Below, piece by piece: positions 1-6,853 of a stretch of DNA of 46,719 bases (positions are counted from its first letter, which is position 1; each line of letters opens with the position of its first letter). Under the pieces are notes generated by a model. The model saw only the letters and a list, made by a program, of their open reading frames with translations. It was not told the origin of the DNA and ran no database searches. Position numbers and translations under genes: made by a program. This DNA is from Chthoniobacter sp. (GTDB lineage: Bacteria; Verrucomicrobiota; Verrucomicrobiia; Chthoniobacterales; Chthoniobacteraceae), in assembly GCA_028293645.1 (NCBI GenBank), contig JAQGOK010000181.1:1-46719 (forward strand). The letters are read 5' to 3'.

Positions 1-22
1 AGGAGTGCATGACACGCTCTAG
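1..22 (-). repeat. Dispersed repeat, copy A (terminal part, cut by window edge)
   Basis: Read on the minus strand, these bases give CTAGAGCGTGTCATGCACTC, the same terminal sequence as the other copies at about 751, 4768, 11979, 26282 and 45846. Only the outer end is inside the window, so the rest of the element is presumed to lie to the left. The CTAG at 19-22 contains the TAG stop codon of the adjacent rhomboid gene, so the repeat boundary and the end of that gene coincide. Confidence 0.75.
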
Positions 23-627
23 CGCAGCATGGTTCTGCCTCTGGGGAACATGAGTCGCGCCGCGGCGATGCCCGCGAGCAGTCCAAAGAGATGTCCCTGC
101 CAGGATACTCCGGCATTCAAGGGCAGCACTCCGAGGAGCAACCCGCCGTAACCCACGAGGATGGCGCACCCGATCAACATCCACGGCAGCGATCTCTCGA
201 AGCAGCCCCGAGCCAGGATAAAGCCGAGGTATCCGAAAATGAGACCGCTCGCCCCGATGTGATTGCTCCAGCTGCCAGCGAACAGCCAAACGCCGAGGCC
301 CCCGACCAGCGTGACGAACGCTGTCACCCTCCAGAACACCCTCGGGCCGCCCAGCAGCACGATACCGCCAAGAACGACAAAGGGCAGAGAGTTAACGATC
401 AAGTGCCGAAAGCCGGCGTGGAGAAACGGGGCCAGGACGATGCCCGGCAAACCGGACATGGAGCGTGGGTGGATGCCGTAGTAATCCGACTGAAAGAAGG
501 GCAGCAGATCCACGATCTCAATCGCCCACATGATGCCGAGTAAGCTGAAGAGAAGAAGGACGTGGTCCTTGATCGCACGCGCCAGCGAAGGCGAATGCAA
601 GGTAGCGGGAACGTGGTGACGGCTCAT
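19..627 (-). CDS. Rhomboid family intramembrane serine protease
   Basis: A 202-residue polytopic membrane protein expected to cleave transmembrane substrates within the inner membrane. The family signatures are visible: HAGFRHLIVNS at 70-80 (the HxxxxHxxxN element of TM2), catalytic serine in GASG (S127) and catalytic histidine in WQGHLFG (H179). Hydrophobic stretches around 23-40, 62-92, 100-120, 124-140, 148-168 and 177-193 fit the six-helix rhomboid core, with no extra domain. The ATG at 627 is preferred over an upstream in-frame start at 702, which would add 25 polar residues ahead of a normal short N-terminus. The TAG stop lies within repeat copy A, so the last residues (RTMLR) may have been shaped by that insertion. 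The physiological substrate cannot be predicted. Confidence 0.9.
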   Translation of the reverse strand: MSRHHVPATLHSPSLARAIKDHVLLLFSLLGIMWAIEIVDLLPFFQSDYYGIHPRSMSGLPGIVLAPFLHAGFRHLIVNSLPFVVLGGIVLLGGPRVFWRVTAFVTLVGGLGVWLFAGSWSNHIGASGLIFGYLGFILARGCFERSLPWMLIGCAILVGYGGLLLGVLPLNAGVSWQGHLFGLLAGIAAARLMFPRGRTMLR

Positions 628-750
628 TGGTGAGCGGACTCCTATGCGATCCGGCGCGCTTCTCCAACATCCGGACGCATTCGGAAGGGCGCGGAGGGGC
701 ACGCGAGATATTCCGGGAACGCTGCGGGGTGATGGCTTGCTGGATGTCCG

Positions 751-778
751 CTAGAGCCTGTCATGCACTCCTGGGCCG
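751..778 (+). repeat. Dispersed repeat, copy B (solo terminal fragment)
   Basis: CTAGAGCCTGTCATGCACTC followed by CTGGG matches the left end of copy C at 4768 with a couple of mismatches over about 28 bases. Similarity then fades rapidly (a CCGACGCCG remnant follows) and no right half is present. It lies between the divergent rhomboid and histidine kinase genes and looks like the decayed remnant of a longer element. Confidence 0.65.
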
Positions 779-848
779 ACGCCGAACAGCCATTGCGATT
801 CACTGGCCGCCCTTGACCCGGTAAGACGCCGCCTTAAGGTCCGCGTTC

Positions 849-1973
849 ATGCGGCTCGGTGAATTCATCGTTACGGCTATGGAGGCGATCCTCGTGGATT
901 GGGAGGCGTTCGCGAAGTCGCTGTATCCGGCGAAGACTCAGATGACGCCGCGGGCTCTGCGTGATCACGCCAGCGACATTCTCCACGCCGTGGCGGCGGA
1001 TTTGTCCACGGTGCAGACGGCTAACGAACAATCCGAAAAGTCCATGGGCCGGGCGCCCCGCCAGGCAAACGCGCCAGAGACGGCAGCGCAGACTCATGCG
1101 GTGCTGCGGGCACAAAGCGGCATGGACATCAATCAACTGGCCGCGGAATACCGCGCGTTGCGGGCAAGTGTGCTGCGCCTCTGGGGGGAAAACCGCGAGC
1201 TCGGTCCGGAGAGCCTGCAAGACGTGATCCGCTTCAATGAAGCGATCGATCAAGCGCTCGCGGAGTCGGTCAGCTTTTTCAGCGCGCAGGTCGATCGGTC
1301 GCGCGATCTGTTGCTGGGGATGCTGGGGCATGACATGCGCAATCCGCTGAATGCGATCGTGATGACGGCCGCGGATCTGGCGACCCTGAACGCCGGGGAG
1401 GAAGTCTCCGAGGCGGCGGAATGTCTGATCCGCAGCGGCGCTTCGATCAAGGCGCTGCTGGATGACCTGGTCGATTTCAACCGCACGAAGCTGGGCCTGG
1501 GGATCAACATCGAAGTGGAAACCGTGGATCTCGGAACGCTCTTTGCCGATGAGCTGAAACAGCACCGGGCGGCGCATCCGCAGAGTAAGGTGGATCTGAC
1601 GGTGCGTGGCAATCTCCAGGGCCGCTGGGATGGTCCGCGCCTGCAGCAAGTGCTCCGCAATCTCCTCTCGAATGCGAGCGCCTACGGATCAGGTGAAGAG
1701 CCGGTCCGCGTGGTGGTGCACGGGGATGATAACGGGGTGAGTTTGGAAGTGCGCAACGTCGGGCCGGCGATCGAACCTGCGATGGCCGAGCGCCTCTTCG
1801 ATCCGCTGCAGCGAGGCAGTTTGCCGAGCAACCGCGCAAATGGCCATGGACTCGGACTCGGCCTGTACATCGTGCGCGAGATCACCCGCGCCCATGGCGG
1901 GGAAGTGGAGCTGCATTCCAACGCGGCGGAGACGGTCTTTTCGGTTCGTCTGCCGCGGGTTGTTGATGCTTGA
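849..1973 (+). CDS. Sensor histidine kinase with RsbRD-like N-terminal domain
   Basis: A soluble 374-residue histidine kinase without transmembrane segments. Residues about 5-140 resemble the RsbRD N-terminal sensor fold: the opening MRLGEFIVTAMEAILVDW, a later helix RALRDHASDILHAVAADL, and the segment DINQLAAEYRALRASVLRLW. Next come a HisKA dimerisation domain with phospho-acceptor H161 in GHDMRNPLNAI and a HATPase_c domain with N-box NLLSNASAYG and G-box GHGLGLGLYIVREI. There is no attached receiver and no adjacent response regulator, so the partner must be encoded elsewhere. The start at 849 fits the usual MRLxxFI opening of this sensor domain. Family knowledge links RsbRD domains to stress-signalling complexes; the stimulus here is unknown. 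Confidence 0.9.
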   Translation: MRLGEFIVTAMEAILVDWEAFAKSLYPAKTQMTPRALRDHASDILHAVAADLSTVQTANEQSEKSMGRAPRQANAPETAAQTHAVLRAQSGMDINQLAAEYRALRASVLRLWGENRELGPESLQDVIRFNEAIDQALAESVSFFSAQVDRSRDLLLGMLGHDMRNPLNAIVMTAADLATLNAGEEVSEAAECLIRSGASIKALLDDLVDFNRTKLGLGINIEVETVDLGTLFADELKQHRAAHPQSKVDLTVRGNLQGRWDGPRLQQVLRNLLSNASAYGSGEEPVRVVVHGDDNGVSLEVRNVGPAIEPAMAERLFDPLQRGSLPSNRANGHGLGLGLYIVREITRAHGGEVELHSNAAETVFSVRLPRVVDA

Positions 1974-2142
1974 GAACGCCGGCGGAGCTGAGTCGTCCCA
2001 GCTGGGGGAGCCCCGTTTCATATCGAAGTGAGGCTATCGGAAATTCAGCCGGCCGGTCTTCGACGGCCTCCAGGGTTTACCTAACCCTGCGCGGGCTGGT
2101 CTTTGGTTGGCGGGCAGCGCACAAGGGTAGCACCCCAAGAAT

Positions 2143-3027
2143 ATGACCTTATTCCGAAACCTCCTCCTCGCGGCCGTTTGGGCCGTTTTTGACACCTCGT
2201 TCCTCAGCGCGGCGGATCCTGATTCCGCAAGCGACATCAAGGTGATGAGCTACAACATCCGCTACGGCACCGCCAAAGACGGCGAGAACCATTGGGATAA
2301 ACGGAAAGACTTCCTCGCGGAGACGATCAAGGCAGCGAATCCCGACCTGCTCGGCACTCAGGAGACGCTCGGTTTTCAGCGCGACTTTCTGGCCGAGACG
2401 CTACCGACGCACGAGGTGCTGGCAGCGGGCCGGGAAGATGGAAAAGAGAAGGGAGAGACGACGGCTGTTTACTGGCGGAAGGATCGATTTGAGAAGCTGG
2501 ACGGCGGGCACTTCTGGCTGAGCGAGACACCGGCTGAGGCGGGCAGCATGGGTTGGGACACTTCGCTGCCGCGCATGGCCACGTGGGTGCGGCTGAAGGA
2601 CAAAGCAAAGGAAGGAAAGCCGGTGCTGTGGATCAACACGCACTTTGATCACAAGGGCCCGGTGGCCCGGCTCGAGTCAGCCAAACTGATCCGGAACCGG
2701 CTCCCGGAACTGGGGAAGGATTGTTCCCTGATCGTCACCGGCGACTTCAATGCCGGAGAAGGGAGCGAGCCTTACAAGGCGATGTTCGGTTTGCGCGGGA
2801 ACGAAGAATCACCGGTGGTGGACAGCCTCCGGGTGGCGCATCCGACACGCGGGGTGAATGAGGGCACGACGACTCCGTTCCTGGCGGTGCCGGGTAATGG
2901 CGCGCGCATCGACTGGATCGCACTCTCGCGCGACTGGAAAGTGAGCGCGGCGACCATCGAGCACCCGAATCGCGAGGGTCGCACAGCGTCAGATCACTTC
3001 CCGGTCACGGCAACACTTCGGCGGTAA
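2143..3027 (+). CDS. Secreted endonuclease/exonuclease/phosphatase family protein
   Basis: A 294-residue protein with an N-terminal signal peptide (hydrophobic LLLAAVWAVF, likely cleavage near residue 23 after LSA). The EEP fold motifs are complete and in order: SYNIRYG (N38), GTQET (E74, metal ligand), NTHFDHKG (H167), VTGDFNAG (D201, N203), GARIDWI (D257) and SDHFPV (D284, H285). The family includes metal-dependent phosphodiesterases acting on nucleic acids, phosphoinositides or sphingomyelin; secreted members in this lineage are usually annotated only at family level, and substrate cannot be read here. It stands alone between a plus-strand kinase and a convergent hybrid kinase, with 74 bp to the latter. 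Confidence 0.9.
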   Translation: MTLFRNLLLAAVWAVFDTSFLSAADPDSASDIKVMSYNIRYGTAKDGENHWDKRKDFLAETIKAANPDLLGTQETLGFQRDFLAETLPTHEVLAAGREDGKEKGETTAVYWRKDRFEKLDGGHFWLSETPAEAGSMGWDTSLPRMATWVRLKDKAKEGKPVLWINTHFDHKGPVARLESAKLIRNRLPELGKDCSLIVTGDFNAGEGSEPYKAMFGLRGNEESPVVDSLRVAHPTRGVNEGTTTPFLAVPGNGARIDWIALSRDWKVSAATIEHPNREGRTASDHFPVTATLRR

Positions 3028-3101
3028 TCGCCTTGCGGGTAAATTGAGCACGGCTGACTTGCCCCCAGATTCAACACGCCGCTGCTGCTTGTGCCAGAAG
3101 C

Positions 3102-4736
3102 TCACGCAGAGCCAGTTCTCATTACCTTGCTGAGAGCCCGCCGAAGCGTCCGTTGAGAGACAGGCTTGGCGATCACGAGATCAATGCCCTCCCGCATTGG
3201 TTCGCCTTCGCTCGCACCGAACCCGGTGAGTAGGATCGTTCGCGTTTGCGGAGCTTTCTTCTTGAGCGTGGCGGCAAGTTGATCGCCAGCCATGCCAGGC
3301 ATCGCCTGATCCGTGATCACGATGTCGTAAACATTTGCGTCGAGTTGCGCCAACGCCTCCGCACCGTTACTCGCGGTCTCGACCACATGGAGATCGGCGG
3401 AAAGATACTCAACCAGGATTTCGCGGATTACTTTCTGATCATCAACGACCAGGATCCGGAGTGATTGCTCGACTCCGATATCGACTGACTCTGCTCCTGG
3501 AGCAGTGGGAGCACCCGCCGGGAAACGAAAGCTGAACGTCGTGCCGCCTCCGGGAACGCTCTGAATGTCCATCGTTCCACGATGTCTCTGGACGATGCCA
3601 TAGACCATGGCGAGACCCAGGCCGGTGCCGCCCTCGCCTTTGGTGGTGAAGAAGGGCTCCAGACAGCGCTGCCGCACTTCTTCCGACATCCCGATGCCTG
3701 TGTCGCTGACCTGAAGCAGGATTAACTCGCCCTCCAGGCGCGTGCGACACGTAAGGATCCCACCTTCGGGCATCGCGTCCACTGCGTTGAAGATCAGATT
3801 GGTCATGAGTTCGCGCAATTCGGATGGATCTCCATCGATCACCGGGGTGCGTGCCAGCTCGAGTCGCGGACGAATGGTGATGCCGCGCCCCATCGCCTGA
3901 GTTTCCCATCGCGGCTTCGTGAGCCTGAGCGCCTTCTCCACCAGACCTGCCAGATCGACTGACTGTCGCAGTTCACCATCCTCAGGCCGGTTGAACTCCT
4001 TCAAACGGTTGACGATTTTCGACGCATCCTCCGCGGCAATGAGCACCATTCGCATTTGCTCTGCTGCGTTTTTCATCACGTCGTAGCGCTCGCAATCGCG
4101 GAGCACGAATTCACCAAACCCAACGATGATCGAGAGGGAGTTATTGAAATCGTGCGCGACCCCGCTGGCCATGGTGCCAAGTGCGCGCAGCCGTTCCTGC
4201 TGAATGGTATGTTGTTGCGCGGCTTGCAGGTCTGCGACTGCCTTTTCCAACTCGATCGTCCGCTGGCTCACCGCGGCCTCCAGGGATTCGTTGTGTTCTC
4301 GTAATTGAAGATGGAGGCGGCGCGTTTCGAGAAGGTTCTTAACGCGAAGGATTACCTCCGCATTGTTGAAAGGCTTCGTGATGAAGTCGCGTGCGCCGGA
4401 GGACAATGCCTGTCGCTTGGTGGGCTCGGTCGCATCGGCAGTCAGTATCAGGATTGGCAGGTAGGAATCTGCCGGGATCGCAGCCGTGAGCAGCTCCAGA
4501 ATTTGGAACCCGTTCAAATGTGGCATCGACAGGTCGAGCAGGATCAGGTCGGGCTCGAAGTCTCTGAACGCCTGCATGGCCTCTCGGGAATCCGTGATGC
4601 CTTTGCAATCAAGTATCCCGACGATCTCCAGCACCCGTTCCAGCAATCGCACGTTCTCCTGATGATCATCGATGATGAGGATCTTCGCTTCTTGCCAATG
4701 GAACTCGGTCATACCGGACGCGCTAGTTTTCACCAT
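3102..4736 (-). CDS. Hybrid histidine kinase, receiver-HisKA-HATPase-receiver
   Basis: A 544-residue soluble protein. Receiver 1 (about 18-135) has the acidic pair DD at 23-24, phospho-acceptor D68 in LLDLSMP and the lysine in TKPF. A coiled coil (about 140-185) links to a kinase core with H195 in SGVAHDFNNSL, the DFNN-type box of NtrB-like kinases, then a HATPase with NLIFNAVDAMPEGG and GTGLGLAMVYGIV. Receiver 2 (about 428-540) has D476 in VITDQAMPG. It is clearly paralogous, with the same domain order, to the kinase at 5163-6803, suggesting tandem duplication. A second start at 4712 (MTEFHWQ) aligns better with the paralogue's MDWLQHS start and may be the true one. Repeat copy C ends 32 bp upstream of the start. 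Confidence 0.92.
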   Translation of the reverse strand: MVKTSASGMTEFHWQEAKILIIDDHQENVRLLERVLEIVGILDCKGITDSREAMQAFRDFEPDLILLDLSMPHLNGFQILELLTAAIPADSYLPILILTADATEPTKRQALSSGARDFITKPFNNAEVILRVKNLLETRRLHLQLREHNESLEAAVSQRTIELEKAVADLQAAQQHTIQQERLRALGTMASGVAHDFNNSLSIIVGFGEFVLRDCERYDVMKNAAEQMRMVLIAAEDASKIVNRLKEFNRPEDGELRQSVDLAGLVEKALRLTKPRWETQAMGRGITIRPRLELARTPVIDGDPSELRELMTNLIFNAVDAMPEGGILTCRTRLEGELILLQVSDTGIGMSEEVRQRCLEPFFTTKGEGGTGLGLAMVYGIVQRHRGTMDIQSVPGGGTTFSFRFPAGAPTAPGAESVDIGVEQSLRILVVDDQKVIREILVEYLSADLHVVETASNGAEALAQLDANVYDIVITDQAMPGMAGDQLAATLKKKAPQTRTILLTGFGASEGEPMREGIDLVIAKPVSQRTLRRALSKVMRTGSA

Positions 4737-4767
4737 CGAACGGCGTCACTGTCGATCCCATACGGCT

Positions 4768-5042
4768 GGAGCGTGTCATGCACTCCTGGGCGCCACGCCG
4801 GAGGGCGTTGCATCAACCAGCCCAGGGGTCGGCGCGACCGAGGAGCGCTTACCCTGGGTTCTCTCCCCGAAGGGCGCCAACCCCACAGGGGTTGAATTGA
4901 ACGATCCCCGTCCAGAGATGCAACCCCTGCAGGGTTGAGCGCTTTTCGCACGCTGTTCCCAGGGTAGCTCGTCCCTTGCAACCCTGGGCTGAAGCATTCG
5001 AACGCCTTCGGCGTTCCCGTCTCGAAGTTCATGACAGGCTCC
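4768..5042 (+). repeat. Dispersed repeat, copy C (full length, about 275 bp, MITE-like)
   Basis: The left end GGAGCGTGTCATGCACTC and right end GTTCATGACAGGCTCC are imperfect terminal inverted repeats. The interior has several short palindromes: a GCCAACCCCACAGGGGTTG hairpin, CAACCC-CTGCA-GGGTTG around 4921-4938, and AACGCCTTCGGCGTT near the right end. It occupies most of the 426 bp gap between the two tandem hybrid kinases; the remaining 120 bp (5043-5162) show nothing recognisable. There is no transposase gene. Short open frames inside it are repeat artefacts. It is the best reference copy for the family in this window. Confidence 0.85.
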
Positions 5043-5162
5043 AAGGCCGCAAAGGGCGTCACGCGCGGCGCTTGCTCGTGAGATCCCGAGAGTGTCTCAC
5101 GCCTACTGTTCCGGCTGAGGCCGAGTTCTTTCGCGTCACGGTGAAAGAATGCTGCGACCCCT

Positions 5163-6803
5163 TCAATTGCAGTGCATCACGTCACGAATCGCCTGACGCA
5201 AATCCTCTCGTCGCGCAGGCTTGTTCAGCACCAGATCGACGTTCCGCGAGCGCTGTCCCGTCTCCCGCAAAAGGTCCGCGAAACCGGTGAGCATGATCAC
5301 CGGTTCCATCGGTGCGATGCGCTTGATGCTGGCGGCGAGCTCGTTCCCGTTGATGTCCGGCATCGCCTGATCGGTGATCACGAGATCGAACTTCGCCTCC
5401 TGGAATTTCTCCATCGCTTCCCGCGCTCCACAGGCTGTCTCCACGGTGTGCTGATCCTCGGTGAGGTAGGCGCTGACAATCTCGCGAATCCCAGCGTGAT
5501 CGTCCACAACCAGCACCCGCAAGGAGCGCACGGCGGGCTCCAGGCCGCTGAACACCGGCTCGATCGGCTCGTTCGGCACCGGCAGGTGAATGGTGAAGGT
5601 GCTACCCTTATTCAAGCGGCTCTCGACGGTGATTGTTCCGCCATGTCGGCGAATGATTCCGTAGCTCATCGCCAGTCCCAGCCCTGACCCGCCGTCTCCC
5701 TTGGTGGTGTAAAACGGCTCCAGGCATCGGCGGCGCGTTTCTTCCGTCATTCCCTTTCCTGTGTCCGAGACTTCCAGGCAAACCCAGCCGCGCTTCTGCC
5801 GCGTCTTGAATTCGATGCGTCCGCCTCGTGGCATCGCCTCCACGGCATTGAAGATGAAGTTCGTCAGCACCTCACGCAGCTCTGCAGGCGCAGCTGCAAT
5901 CACGGGCAATTTACCGAAATCCTTCTTGATTCGAACGGTCACTCCGTCCGCCTCCGCCTCAGCTTGCCAGCGGGGCGCGGTAAGCGACACCGCCTGTTCA
6001 ACCACTTGATTCAGATCCACCGCCTGACGGTCTTCGCGTTCCGCACAAGGTCGATAGAATTCCCGAAGGCGCTTCACCATCTGCGCGTTATCGAGCCCCG
6101 CATTGACCATCTCCTCGACGTAACGCGCTTCTTTCGAGTCTGGCGGGAATTTGCTCCGGTCCCTGAGCAGCATGTCTCCATAGCCAAGGATCAAAGACAG
6201 GCCGTTGTTAAGATCATGTGCGATCCCGCTCGCCATCGTCCCCAAGGCGCGCAGCCGTTCCTGTTGAATGACTTGGTGCTGCGTCTCGCGCAGCTCACTG
6301 AGTGTTTGTTCCAGATCCCGCGTCTGCTTTTGCAGGTCTGCCGTGCGTTGTTCCACCAGCCGCTCAAGTCCTTCGCTGTAAACCCGGCACTGCTGGTAGA
6401 GCGACCGAGCTTCGAGCAGGTGTGCGATCCGCAACAGCACTTCAGTCGTATCGAGTGGCTTGGATAAAAAGTCGGTCGCGCCCGCGCCCAGGGCCTCACG
6501 TTTGGCCTCGGGCGTGGTGTCGGCGGTCAATACCAGGACTGGCGGCCGGGAGCGCGGCGCGAATTGAGCATTGATCTGCCGAAGCACATCGATGCCGGAG
6601 AGAGGCTCCATGTGGAGATCGAGCAAGACAAGGTCCGGGCTGATCTTCGCGAACCGCTCAACGGCCAGTGCCGGATCCGTAAACGTGAGGCAGACTGCAT
6701 ATCCAGCTCTCTCCACGATCTGGGCGAGTCCGAGGGCGCTCGCCTCCCGGTCGTCGATAATCAGAATCCGAGCATTTTTGTGTGAGTGCTGAAGCCAGTC
6801 CAT
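5163..6803 (-). CDS. Hybrid histidine kinase, receiver-HisKA-HATPase-receiver (paralogue of the 3102-4736 gene)
   Basis: A 546-residue protein from the ATG at 6803. Receiver 1 (about 12-130) has DD at 17-18 and phospho-acceptor D62 in LLDLHME; coiled-coil linker; kinase core with H196 in SGIAHDLNNGL; HATPase with NFIFNAVEAMPRGG and GSGLGLAMSYGII; receiver 2 with D478 in VITDQAMPD. Domain order, spacing and many motif residues match the neighbouring kinase. The open frame continues upstream to a TTG at 6884, but that would overlap the GH32 gene; the 6803 start leaves a 50 bp gap and begins just before the receiver. Being directly downstream of the GH32 gene on the same strand, it may be cotranscribed with it. 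No DNA-binding output domain is attached. Confidence 0.92.
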   Translation of the reverse strand: MDWLQHSHKNARILIIDDREASALGLAQIVERAGYAVCLTFTDPALAVERFAKISPDLVLLDLHMEPLSGIDVLRQINAQFAPRSRPPVLVLTADTTPEAKREALGAGATDFLSKPLDTTEVLLRIAHLLEARSLYQQCRVYSEGLERLVEQRTADLQKQTRDLEQTLSELRETQHQVIQQERLRALGTMASGIAHDLNNGLSLILGYGDMLLRDRSKFPPDSKEARYVEEMVNAGLDNAQMVKRLREFYRPCAEREDRQAVDLNQVVEQAVSLTAPRWQAEAEADGVTVRIKKDFGKLPVIAAAPAELREVLTNFIFNAVEAMPRGGRIEFKTRQKRGWVCLEVSDTGKGMTEETRRRCLEPFYTTKGDGGSGLGLAMSYGIIRRHGGTITVESRLNKGSTFTIHLPVPNEPIEPVFSGLEPAVRSLRVLVVDDHAGIREIVSAYLTEDQHTVETACGAREAMEKFQEAKFDLVITDQAMPDINGNELAASIKRIAPMEPVIMLTGFADLLRETGQRSRNVDLVLNKPARREDLRQAIRDVMHCN

Positions 6804-6853
6804 GCCACCGGATGCCGCACATCCCGTGCCTCGAAATGCGGACGGCGCCGCCG

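Noticed and set aside
813-840. TTGACC near 813 with TTAAGG downstream as a promoter for the histidine kinase at 849
   Set aside because: The spacing is about 15 bases and the -10 match is poor, so it was not listed as a feature.
4730-5062. Arginine/proline-rich open frames inside repeat copies (for example 4730-5062, 26332-26685, 45649-45960) that resemble hypothetical proteins
   Set aside because: They follow the repeat sequence in several frames and on both strands, run off its edges, and show no domain, start signal or independent conservation.
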